Assembly (NCBI GenBank): GCA_964631965.1
Contig: CAZWAR010000059.1
Span: 1-19,508, forward strand
Reading direction: 5' to 3'
DNA: 19,508 nt
Source of the DNA: CAIQPS01 sp964631965
GTDB taxonomy: Bacteria > Actinomycetota > Thermoleophilia > RBG-16-64-13
Positions within the stretch are counted from its first letter, which is position 1. Each line of letters opens with the position of its first letter. The notes beneath the pieces are model-generated. The model was not told the DNA's origin. It searched no databases and worked only from the letters and a program-made list of their open reading frames with translations. Positions 8,389 through 15,149 of this stretch are shown here, in pieces. The position numbers and the translations under genes are program-made.

Positions 8389-8919
8389 TCAGTACTCGAT
8401 CCCCTTTTTCGCCACTAGTCCGTCACTGAAACCATGCTTTATGCAGCGCATCTCCGTGACGGTATCGGCCATTTCGATCAGCGCGGGCGCCGCATTGCGA
8501 CCGGTAATGATGACCGAGAGATGATCCGACACGGCCCGTAACAGAGTGGTGACCTCCTCTTCCGTCACATAGCCTTCGTGGACGACGTAGTTGAGCTCAT
8601 CGAGTACGAGGAGGTCATAGTCGCCCGACTGGGCGAACCGACGGGCCACGTCCCACGCTTCGCGGGCCAGGGCACGCGGGACGGAAGGGTCTTCAGCCTC
8701 CCAGGTAAATCCTGATCCGATCCGCCTCAGCTCGACGTTCGGAAACCGCTCGAGGGCCTTCGCTTCGCCGTAGTTCCATGTCCCCTTGAGAAACTGCACG
8801 ATGGCGACCCGTTGCCCATGGCCGGCAGCCCGAAGGACAGTCCCGAGGGCGGCTGTGGTCTTCCCCTTGCCATCGCCGGTGTTGATGATGATACGGCCCT
8901 TGCCCGAGCCCCTGCTCAC
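8389..8919 (-). CDS. cobO: Cob(I)yrinic acid a,c-diamide adenosyltransferase (CobA/CobO/BtuR family)
   Basis: Adenosylates the cobalt of cob(I)alamin or corrinoid precursors using ATP, a cytoplasmic step of coenzyme B12 synthesis or salvage. The protein has 176 residues. The P-loop GDGKGKTT lies at 15-22 after RIIINT. IVQFLKGTWNYGEAK, the DELNYVV segment and the TGRNAAP segment are family hallmarks. The start GTG at 8919 lies three bases after the roadblock gene's TAA. An AAGGTGG at about 8930-8936 inside that upstream gene can serve as ribosome binding site. It is the last gene of the SIMPL / unknown / roadblock / cobO run. No other cobalamin genes are in the window, so it may serve salvage or a distant pathway. 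Confidence 0.93.
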   Translation of the reverse strand: MSRGSGKGRIIINTGDGKGKTTAALGTVLRAAGHGQRVAIVQFLKGTWNYGEAKALERFPNVELRRIGSGFTWEAEDPSVPRALAREAWDVARRFAQSGDYDLLVLDELNYVVHEGYVTEEEVTTLLRAVSDHLSVIITGRNAAPALIEMADTVTEMRCIKHGFSDGLVAKKGIEY

Positions 8920-8922
8920 GCG

Positions 8923-9303
8923 TTAGGACACCACCTTGTTGGTCGAGAGCTTGCCCAGCAAGATCCCCACCGACCCGGGTTCGGCAAGCAAAGCCAGCAT
9001 CACATCCGGGGTGAAAGGTGCGAGCACCACAGTGAGCCCCTCGAACTCAATGCTCATCGTATCGAGTTTGCCGGCTCTAACCTGATCGCCGAATCTCTGG
9101 GCACTCCGTACGGTGTCGATCGCCAGCGCGGCTATGCTGGCTGTCTCCACTCCGTCTTCAGCCATACTGCTGATGACGAGGCCCTGGTCGGAGACAAGGA
9201 GCGCCGCCTTTATCCCGGGGATCGCCAGGTAGCCGCCAAGAGCCTGTTTGAGCGGGTCCAGCCCGTTCTCCGCTGCCTGACTCTGTTGGTCCTCGTCAGC
9301 CAT
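8923..9303 (-). CDS. Roadblock/LC7 domain protein (MglB-like)
   Basis: A 126-residue single-domain roadblock/LC7 protein. It shows the characteristic pattern: an N-terminal helix (LDPLKQALGGYLAIPGI), a strand pair (KAALLVSDQGLVISS), a long central helix (VETASIAALAIDTVRSAQRFGDQV), then paired strands (DTMSIEFEGLTVVLAPFTPDVMLALLAE). Bacterial members commonly act as partners or activators of small Ras-like GTPases such as MglA, or as dimeric scaffolds (family knowledge). No such GTPase gene is in this window. Its ATG follows the stop of the upstream gene with no gap (TGAATG), and the purine run GAGGAGGAGGAGA encoding that gene's C-terminus doubles as its ribosome binding site. Translational coupling is therefore likely. 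Confidence 0.88.
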   Translation of the reverse strand: MADEDQQSQAAENGLDPLKQALGGYLAIPGIKAALLVSDQGLVISSMAEDGVETASIAALAIDTVRSAQRFGDQVRAGKLDTMSIEFEGLTVVLAPFTPDVMLALLAEPGSVGILLGKLSTNKVVS

Positions 9304-9648
9304 TCAGGTCTCCTCCTCCTCGATGCCCGCCCTAAGAAGCTGCAGACGTATGAGTTGCGCGGCGCGGTCGGCGTCTGCCGGTTGACGATAACGTATTTTG
9401 AACCCCTGCGCGAAACGAGCGAGTTCCGATACGAACATCCCTGTGCGCATTGGGGGGCTCATCGGTGAGTCTGTTCGAGACCATCCTTCATAACAGACTT
9501 CGCCCAGGAGCCCGGCTTCGGGCCAGCTGATGATCGAATCACCCGACAGGAAGAGAGCGTTCGTCTCGGCCTGCGACAGTCCGATATGCACAGTCACCAG
9601 TGAACTGCCGGCGTCCGGTTCGCCCGTTCGAGTGACTCTGAAGGCCAT
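9304..9648 (-). CDS. Conserved-looking protein of unknown function between SIMPL and roadblock genes
   Basis: I do not recognise this 114-residue protein. It has no signal peptide, no membrane segment and no cysteine pairs. It looks like a small alpha/beta protein: beta-prone segments (SLVTVHIGLS, DSIISWPEAGLLGEVCYE, FKIRYRQP) followed by a C-terminal helix rich in Arg and Leu (DADRAAQLIRLQLLRAGI) and an acidic end, EEEET. Translation is well supported. GAGGAG lies four bases before ATG 9648 and overlaps the SIMPL stop, and its own stop abuts the roadblock ATG. Being sandwiched in this tight operon suggests it works with the roadblock protein, but that is inference only. Confidence 0.75.
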   Translation of the reverse strand: MAFRVTRTGEPDAGSSLVTVHIGLSQAETNALFLSGDSIISWPEAGLLGEVCYEGWSRTDSPMSPPMRTGMFVSELARFAQGFKIRYRQPADADRAAQLIRLQLLRAGIEEEET

Positions 9649-9656
9649 CTGTCTCC

Positions 9657-10448
9657 TCAGTGCTGCAAACTGTAGGTGATGGTGACGGTCGCCGTCACAT
9701 CCAGACTTCCGCTACTCACCGCTGGTTCAGATACTTTCGCGGAGTCCATCGCCGCACCTTCTGCGTAGCCAATGACCGGCACCGGCGTCTGAACGGATCC
9801 TTCGGAGATACTGATGACCGCCCCGACAGAGTCTCCTTCAGCTGAAGCAAGCGTTTCCGCCTTGGCACGGGCGTTGGCGGCGGCCTGCTTCAAAGCCTCG
9901 TTGATGGCCTGACTATCGTCACGCAGCCGCCAGTCCGGCCCCGAGACCAGCGTCGCGCCCACCTCAACCCCAGTCGCCAGGACTCTGGCCACCATCGGAG
10001 CGTCCTTCAGTGTGACTTTGACACTGTTCTGCGCGCGGTACCCGGTAAGACTCTCCTTCCCGGTGTTCGGATCGTAGCTCCGAACGGGGTAGAGTGTCAC
10101 ATTGGATGTCTGGATCGCCGAATCCTGGACTCCGAGAGACTTCAAGGCCGCCAAGAGACGGTCGCTCTGGTCGGAAGTGGCGTCCATAGCAGATTGCGCG
10201 CTAATCGCGTCATTCTCGACGGTGAGCACCACAACCGCTTCGTCAGGGGGACTCGTGACAGTTGCTCTCCCGTTGACCGTGACTGCGTTCGTAACCGGTA
10301 CCCCTGACGCGACAGGATAGGGTCCGCTCGCCCCTGACGCTTCGCCAGAGCATCCCACGAGAATCAGCATGAGGGCAACAGCCGCGCCAGCAATGGCACA
10401 GATAATGCCGATTTGCAGGCACTTTTTACATTCGACGATAGTTCTCAT
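9657..10448 (-). CDS. SIMPL domain (DUF541) lipoprotein
   Basis: A 263-residue exported lipoprotein. Residues 11-32 form a hydrophobic segment ending in the lipobox L30-V-G-C33, so C33 should be lipidated and the rest displayed outside the cytoplasmic membrane. Three more cysteines (C7, C10, C17) lie before the lipobox, which is unusual for a signal peptide. The mature part carries a SIMPL/DUF541 domain from about residue 54: VTVNGRATVTSPPDEAVVVLTVEND, then the helix with LLAALKSLGVQDSAIQTSNVTLYP, the YRAQNSVKVTL strand, and a helix rich in Ala and Lys (EALKQAAANARAKAETLA). Members occur in bacterial envelopes and include OMP28/BP26. No single biochemical role is established. GGAGGGG at 10454-10460, five bases ahead of the ATG, is a strong start signal. 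Confidence 0.9.
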   Translation of the reverse strand: MRTIVECKKCLQIGIICAIAGAAVALMLILVGCSGEASGASGPYPVASGVPVTNAVTVNGRATVTSPPDEAVVVLTVENDAISAQSAMDATSDQSDRLLAALKSLGVQDSAIQTSNVTLYPVRSYDPNTGKESLTGYRAQNSVKVTLKDAPMVARVLATGVEVGATLVSGPDWRLRDDSQAINEALKQAAANARAKAETLASAEGDSVGAVISISEGSVQTPVPVIGYAEGAAMDSAKVSEPAVSSGSLDVTATVTITYSLQH

Positions 10449-10643
10449 AAGGACCCCTCCGTTACAAGCTTGCGAGGCCCATACGACGCCAGCTGGAATG
10501 GCGGTGGTTCCGAAAGACGGCCGCGATGCTCGGAGGGCGCCAAGATGCAGGCAGACTCATAATTAGTCCGCCGTAGTATGCGCCGTGGACGAGGTTTCGG
10601 GCTTCGGGGCAGTACCGCCCGGCTAGGACGCAGTACCACCCGC
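10449..10643. other. Intergenic region between parB and the SIMPL operon
   Basis: This 195-base gap probably carries the promoter of the SIMPL - unknown - roadblock - cobO operon. On the minus strand an A/T island reading TAATTATGAG (complement of about 10557-10566) is the only plausible -10-like element, with no convincing -35 box. Near parB lies part of a 21-base-period direct repeat listed separately. I see no clear intrinsic terminator for parB. Confidence 0.35.
10454..10460 (-). promoter_or_regulatory. Ribosome binding site of the SIMPL lipoprotein gene
   Basis: GGAGGGG on the minus strand, five bases before the ATG at 10448. This strong Shine-Dalgarno sequence follows a 195-base gap and supports an independent transcript start for this operon. 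Confidence 0.7.
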
Positions 10644-10649
10644 CTAGGG
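10609..10649. repeat. 21-base-period imperfect direct repeat spanning the parB stop codon
   Basis: On the plus strand, 10609-10628 and 10630-10649 are two 20-base copies starting GCAGTACC and ending CTAGGA or CTAGGG, with three differences. The second copy contains the complement of the parB TAG stop. It looks like a small tandem duplication of the 3' end of parB and its flank. Confidence 0.7.
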
Positions 10650-11618
10650 GAGCCGGTCGAGTAGGCGTGCCAGCTCATCGGAGTCTTTGAACGGCAACTC
10701 GATGACGCCCCCTGTTCCCTTGTCCCGCACTCTGGGCACAACCCCAAGAAGGCCGAAAAAGGAATCCCGTATCTGATCCACCAGTTCGCCGGGAAGCATT
10801 GAGGTAGAGCTCTGCTTGCGCCTGGTCGTATCCGTTTCGGCGCGGCGCCTGACTTCTTCCTCGACCTGACGCACCGATAGCCCCTTCGCCGCGATACGCC
10901 GTGCCAGCCTGATCTGCTCGCCCCGGCCCTCGAGGCTCAGCAGCGCCCTTGCGTGGCCTTCCGACAACTCGCCCGTTGCCAATGAGTCCTGGATCGGTGC
11001 GGGAAGGTCCAGTAAGCGGATCTTGTTCGCAATGGCCGAACGACTCTTGCCAACCCGAGCAGCCAGCGTTTCCTGGGTGACCCCAAGGTCCTCGAGGAGA
11101 ACCTTCAACGCGAACGCCTCGTCCACAGGATTGAGTTGCTGACGGACAACATTCTCGACAAGAGCCAGTTCGAGGCTCTCTACATCCGAGGCATTCCGTA
11201 TGATCGCCGGGACCACCGTGAACCCCGCCTGCTGGGCCGCCCGCCATCGACGTTCACCGGCAATCAGTTCGTAGCCGTCGTCGACCCTGCGGACTATGAC
11301 TGGCTGCACCACACCCACCGCGGCGATCGAGGTCGCCAGCTCTTCTAGGGCGGCTAGATCGAATGCGCGGCGGGGCTGGCGAGGATTCCGCCTGATTGAG
11401 GCCACCGGCAACTCTATGACACCCGACTGGCCGGCGCGGCTTTCGTCTTGGTCGGCGGCCGCAGAGTCCGAATGCGACGTCGACGGCATCGTGGGGGATT
11501 TACCGGGAGCACCGTCGGAATGAAGTGCGCCGGGATCGACCCCCTCCACATAACCCTCCGGGTTGTCCTCCCGTAGTAGAGCGGCTAGCCCTCTGCCGAG
11601 CGCAGGCTTCCTAGCCAT
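10644..11618 (-). CDS. parB: Chromosome-partitioning protein ParB (parS-binding CTPase clamp)
   Basis: ParB binds parS sites near the origin, loads as a CTP-dependent sliding clamp, spreads, and recruits SMC while stimulating ParA ATPase. The protein has 324 residues. It has an N-terminal ParA-interacting motif (KPALGRGLAALL, residues 4-15) and an acidic, Ser/Ala-rich linker to about residue 66. The CTP-binding motifs are NPRQPRR at 78-84, GERRWRA at 121-127 and ENVVR at 155-159, followed by a helix-turn-helix (about 178-201, TQETLAARVGKSRSAIANKI) and a C-terminal dimerisation segment from about 280. The ATG overlaps the parA stop by eight bases and has a Shine-Dalgarno match of ten bases to the 16S rRNA tail. 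A perfect parS lies in mnmG in the same window. Confidence 0.97.
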   Translation of the reverse strand: MARKPALGRGLAALLREDNPEGYVEGVDPGALHSDGAPGKSPTMPSTSHSDSAAADQDESRAGQSGVIELPVASIRRNPRQPRRAFDLAALEELATSIAAVGVVQPVIVRRVDDGYELIAGERRWRAAQQAGFTVVPAIIRNASDVESLELALVENVVRQQLNPVDEAFALKVLLEDLGVTQETLAARVGKSRSAIANKIRLLDLPAPIQDSLATGELSEGHARALLSLEGRGEQIRLARRIAAKGLSVRQVEEEVRRRAETDTTRRKQSSTSMLPGELVDQIRDSFFGLLGVVPRVRDKGTGGVIELPFKDSDELARLLDRLP

Positions 11619-12369
11619 TGCTGATCACCTCCAAAGCTAGATCGAAATAGGCGTCAGAACCCGCGCAGCGGGGATCAAGCATCGATACCGGCAGACCGTG
11701 GCTCGGCGCTTCCGCGAGGCGCACATTCCGGGGCACGACTGTATTGAACGTCAAGGACGGAAAATGGGTCCTGATCTCGGCTTCTACCTGCTTGGCAAGA
11801 GCCGTCCTTTGGTCGACCATCGTGAGCACCAACCCGGCAATGCGGAGACTGGGATTCAGCCTTTCCTTCACCGCCGTTATAGTGGACAGCAACTGACTGA
11901 GCCCCTCGAGAGCGTAGTACTCTGCCTGAACTGGGATGAGCACGGCCTCAGCGGCAACGAGACCGTTGACTGTAAGGAGACCAAGCGAGGGCGGGCAGTC
12001 GATGAAGACGAACGAGTAGCGCCGTGAATCGAGTGATGCGAGGGCCCTCTTGAGTCTGAACTCTCGGTGGTCGAGGTCCGACAGCAGCATGCTCGCGCCC
12101 ACCATGTCTGAAGAAGATGGGGCGATGTCCAGACCAGGTACGGACGAGGGACAAATCACTGAATCGAGTGGTTGCTCACCAAGAAGAACATCGAGCACTG
12201 CGGGCGAACCTTGGGGGATTCGTACCCCCAGCCCATGCGAGGCGTTTGCTTGGGCGTCCAGGTCGACCAACAGTACCGGCTCGTTTGCTTGGGCAATACT
12301 CGCCGCAAGATTGATCGCGGTTGTCGTCTTCCCAACCCCACCCTTCTGGTTTGCAATGGCGTAGATCAG
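11611..12369 (-). CDS. parA: Chromosome-partitioning ATPase ParA/Soj (apparent CTG start)
   Basis: Walker-type ATPase that partitions newly replicated origins together with ParB. The reading frame opens right after the rsmG TGA and encodes the family-typical beginning IYAIANQKGGVGKTTTAINLAA, giving a deviant Walker A with K9 and K14. No ATG, GTG or TTG lies between that TGA and the Walker A motif. The first such codon is TTG at 12270, which would remove the P-loop. I place the start at CTG 12367-12369, where family members usually have Met, with GAAGAGAGGA eight bases upstream. This gives 252 residues, a normal length. LVDLDAQANASHG (33-45) and FIDCPPSLGLLTVN, Walker A' and Walker B respectively, are intact. 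The gene is certain. The exact start is not, and a one-base sequence error relative to GTG 12406 is the main alternative. Confidence 0.93.
   Translation of the reverse strand: MIYAIANQKGGVGKTTTAINLAASIAQANEPVLLVDLDAQANASHGLGVRIPQGSPAVLDVLLGEQPLDSVICPSSVPGLDIAPSSSDMVGASMLLSDLDHREFRLKRALASLDSRRYSFVFIDCPPSLGLLTVNGLVAAEAVLIPVQAEYYALEGLSQLLSTITAVKERLNPSLRIAGLVLTMVDQRTALAKQVEAEIRTHFPSLTFNTVVPRNVRLAEAPSHGLPVSMLDPRCAGSDAYFDLALEVISNG
11623..11632 (-). promoter_or_regulatory. Extended Shine-Dalgarno of parB
   Basis: On the minus strand GGAGGTGATC lies inside the 3' end of parA, followed by AGCA and the parB ATG at 11618. All ten bases can pair with the canonical 16S rRNA 3' tail. It is the strongest ribosome binding site in the window and contrasts with the poor start of parA. 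Confidence 0.75.
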
Positions 12370-12402
12370 CGCGTCCGTCCTCTCTTCGTCCGCGGATCTT
12401 TC

Positions 12403-13155
12403 TCACCTTCCAAGGGGCCGTTGCGAGGCGAGGCCAGGTCGTCTCGGAAACGACGAGGGAGTGCCGCTCACCTTTTCGGCCATGTAGATCCAGCGGTTTT
12501 CAGCTTCTGGAAAGGGCTCGAGTCTTACCGACTCCAACTCACCTCCACCAAGTATATCGAGCGCCTTCTGGCTTTGGATACGCTCTTGGGTTGATATCTC
12601 GCCCTTCATGGCGACCATGACCCCGCCAAGTGCGAGGAGTGGTAACGAGTACTCCGCGACTACCGGCAAGGAAGCCAGGGCCCTCGAAACCGCCACGTCG
12701 TGGACAGATCGACCCGCTTGGCGGGCGTATTCTTCAACCCGCGCGCATCGAACAGTTACGTTCCCCAGTTCCATCAGCATGGCTGCTTCTTCAATGAACC
12801 GACACTTTTTGCCCACCGATTCAACCGCTACCACCTGCGTGCCAGGGAGGGCGAGCGCGACAACGAGTGCAGGCAGGCCCGCCCCTGACCCCACGTCGAC
12901 TACCGAACGGGCGAGGCGCACCGGCGGCAGGTCGAGGAGTGAGAGGCAGTCGAGGAAGTGGAGGCGTTCTATACCATCCGAGTCGTGTATGCCTGTCACG
13001 TTGGGCCCGGGCCTGAGTAGAAGGTCGCCGTAGAGGCTCAACCTCTCAAGGGATCGCCGGTTTAGACCTTTCTGCACGTAGGCCTTTTTATGCGTCAGTA
13101 GCACAACCCCGACTCCAGAGTACCCGGCCGCTAGGTCTCCGCCGACTCCACGCAC
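12403..13155 (-). CDS. rsmG: 16S rRNA (guanine527-N7)-methyltransferase RsmG
   Basis: RsmG (GidB) adds a methyl group to N7 of G527 in 16S rRNA using SAM. The motif-I loop VVDVGSGAGLPAL is at residues 85-97, LHFLDCLSLL at 65-74 matches the conserved HFxDSL block, and SRALASL at 157-163 is the family motif near the active site. With the GTG at 13155 the protein has 250 residues and overlaps the mnmG 3' end by 25 bases. A GTG at 13104, eight bases behind GGAG and just after the mnmG stop, would give 233 residues, closer to usual lengths, and is a good alternative. The C-terminal 25 residues (GTPSSFPRRPGLASQRPLGR) exceed the family core. The TGA stop is in frame with parA. Confidence 0.95.
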   Translation of the reverse strand: MRGVGGDLAAGYSGVGVVLLTHKKAYVQKGLNRRSLERLSLYGDLLLRPGPNVTGIHDSDGIERLHFLDCLSLLDLPPVRLARSVVDVGSGAGLPALVVALALPGTQVVAVESVGKKCRFIEEAAMLMELGNVTVRCARVEEYARQAGRSVHDVAVSRALASLPVVAEYSLPLLALGGVMVAMKGEISTQERIQSQKALDILGGGELESVRLEPFPEAENRWIYMAEKVSGTPSSFPRRPGLASQRPLGR

Positions 13156-15149
13156 ATATCCTCTGTGACGGACGGGTCCTGTACGTTCGAATCAGCGTTG
13201 GCCCTCCTGTGAAGGTGAACGAGTAGCACAGAGATATCCGCCGGGGAGACGCCTGGGACCCGTGAGGCTTGACCCAATGTGGCCGGCCGCAAATGACTCA
13301 GCTTGTCCTTCGCCTCGTACCCCATGCCTTCGAGCGCCCAGTAGTCGAAGGCATGGGGCACAGCAAGCGTCTCTGTTGCGCTGTGTCTACGAATCTCGGC
13401 CAATTGCCGACGTATGTAACCATCGTAGCGAGCCTGGACCACGAGCTGTTCCACCACGTCAGTGGAAGCCGTCGCGAGCCGTTCCCGATCAGCCTGCGCA
13501 AGCATCGATAGAAGGTCCTCGAAGGAAACCTGCGGTCTGCGCAACAGTCTGCCGGCAGACTGAGATTCCTCAAGCGGAGTCGTGCCCAATGACGCCAGTC
13601 GCTCGTCGATCTCGTCATTGGCCCGCACCTGGATGGCGTCGAGCAGTTCAGCATAGTGGGCGAGCTTGCGCTGCTTCTCCTCCACGACGGAGAGTTGGGC
13701 ACTGGTGAGCAGCCCGAGCTTATGACCCAGCGGCGAGAGACGCTCCGCCGCATTGTCGTGACGCAAAAGAAGACGGTACTCAGCCCTCGACGTGAATATG
13801 CGGTACGGTTCATCCACGCCCTTCGTGACCAAGTCGTCGATGAGAACTCCTATGTAAGCCTGATCTCGTCTCAGAACGAACGGCGGCTCATTCCGCACGA
13901 GCAGCGCTGCATTGATGCCGGCGATCAACCCTTGTGCCGCGGCCTCCTCATATCCAGAGGTCCCGTTGAGTTGGCCGGCGGAGAAGAGGCCGGAGACGGC
14001 TTTGCTCTGGAGTGTGAGGGTCAACTGCTGAGGGGGGAGGTAGTCATATTCCACTGCGTACCCAGGCCGGACGAGGCGGGCGTGCTCGAGCCCGGGCGTC
14101 GCTTGGATTATCTTCTCCTGCACGAACACCGGCAAACTCGTCGTCAACCCCTGAAGGTACATCTCCTTTGTGGTAACCCCTTCTGGTTCCACGAAGACCG
14201 GGTGCTGCTCCTTCTCTGGGAAGTTGATCAGTTTGCGATCGATCGACGGGCAGTATCGTGGACCCTTTCCGCTGACCGACCCACTCTTCAGAGGACTGAG
14301 ATGTAGGTGTCCCGACACGACTTCATGCGTAGCGGCAGTAGTGTGAGTGAGAAAACAGGGGACCTGGCGGCGAGCGGCAGGCGTTTCCCAGTGAGAGAAG
14401 GAGAGCGGAATCGCATCTCCTTCTTGGAGGATCATCCGATCTCTGTCAATTGTCGTACCGTCGACGCGAGGGGGAGTGGCCGACTGAAAGCGATCCAGTT
14501 GTATCCCGTGGGCCAGTAAGCTCTCTGACAAACGCAGAGCGGGCAACTCACCAACCCGACCCGCGGCGAAGCTGCGATCACCGATGACGATCTTTCCACG
14601 TAGGAAGGTCCCTGTGGCGAGGACCAGAGCACGGCAGGCAACAGCCCTTCCATCGGCCAACAGGACACCCCGGATTGTTTCACGTGAAACATCAATGCCC
14701 ACAGCCTCCCCCTGCAAGATGTCCAAACCGGCAGTCCTCGAGAGGGTCACTTTCATCCAGTCCTCATAGAGACGCTTGTCCGCTTGCGCCCTCAACGCCC
14801 TCACTGCCGGCCCCTTCGACGTGTTGAGCATCTTGACCTGAATGAAAGCACGGTCGGTATTGCGGCCCTGCTCCCCACCCAGGGCATCGACCTCACGAGT
14901 GAGTTGACCTTTGCCGACTCCACCGACTGCCGGGTTGCACGGCATCAGGGCGATGTTGTCCACATGAAGAGTAACCAGAGCCGTCCGGCATCCCATCCGA
15001 GCCGCAGCAAGAGCCGCCTCGCAACCGGCATGCCCGGCCCCGATCACCACCACGTCATACGCCAATTCGCCTTTTCCAGACGAGGCGTTTCTCGTTTGAA
15101 CCAGCGCCTTCTCTGGCACCGACGACGCGTTCTCTCGTTTGCCACTCAC
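13131..15149 (-). CDS. mnmG: tRNA uridine-5-carboxymethylaminomethyl modification enzyme MnmG (GidA)
   Basis: FAD enzyme that works with MnmE to build the cmnm5 group on wobble uridine 34 of certain tRNAs. The dinucleotide-binding loop VVVIGAGHAGCEAA contains G37-A-G-H-A-G42. MPCNPAVGGVGKGQLTREVDALGG, the conserved NTSKGPAVRALRAQADK block, the CPSIDRK and HPVFVEPEG segments and FSAGQLNGTSGYEEAAAQG are strong family signatures. The C-terminal helical domain, needed for tRNA and MnmE contacts, ends in a short tail. The protein has 672 residues, about 40 longer than E. coli MnmG owing to a 30-residue polar N-terminus and the tail. The GTG start overlaps the upstream FAD gene's TGA by four bases (GTGA), which supports this choice. 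A perfect parS sequence is embedded in codons for V-S-R-E-T. Confidence 0.97.
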   Translation of the reverse strand: MSGKRENASSVPEKALVQTRNASSGKGELAYDVVVIGAGHAGCEAALAAARMGCRTALVTLHVDNIALMPCNPAVGGVGKGQLTREVDALGGEQGRNTDRAFIQVKMLNTSKGPAVRALRAQADKRLYEDWMKVTLSRTAGLDILQGEAVGIDVSRETIRGVLLADGRAVACRALVLATGTFLRGKIVIGDRSFAAGRVGELPALRLSESLLAHGIQLDRFQSATPPRVDGTTIDRDRMILQEGDAIPLSFSHWETPAARRQVPCFLTHTTAATHEVVSGHLHLSPLKSGSVSGKGPRYCPSIDRKLINFPEKEQHPVFVEPEGVTTKEMYLQGLTTSLPVFVQEKIIQATPGLEHARLVRPGYAVEYDYLPPQQLTLTLQSKAVSGLFSAGQLNGTSGYEEAAAQGLIAGINAALLVRNEPPFVLRRDQAYIGVLIDDLVTKGVDEPYRIFTSRAEYRLLLRHDNAAERLSPLGHKLGLLTSAQLSVVEEKQRKLAHYAELLDAIQVRANDEIDERLASLGTTPLEESQSAGRLLRRPQVSFEDLLSMLAQADRERLATASTDVVEQLVVQARYDGYIRRQLAEIRRHSATETLAVPHAFDYWALEGMGYEAKDKLSHLRPATLGQASRVPGVSPADISVLLVHLHRRANADSNVQDPSVTEDMCVESAET
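14676..14691. promoter_or_regulatory. parS centromere site (ParB binding)
   Basis: TGTTTCACGTGAAACA, a perfect 16-base palindrome identical to the classical bacterial parS consensus. It sits inside mnmG, about 3 kb from parB. I found no second full match in the window; the nearest partial one shares only the TCACGTGA core near 1744. ParB made from 10644-11618 should load here, which marks this region as origin-proximal. Confidence 0.95.

Noticed and set aside
11611..12270. parA starting at TTG 12270
   Set aside because: This would delete the Walker A motif that is intact in frame just upstream (around 12331-12348).
12403..12405. TGA recoding as a sense codon
   Set aside because: TGA ends several other genes here at expected places (for example 5940-5942, 9304-9306, 15146-15148), so a genome-wide reassignment is not supported.
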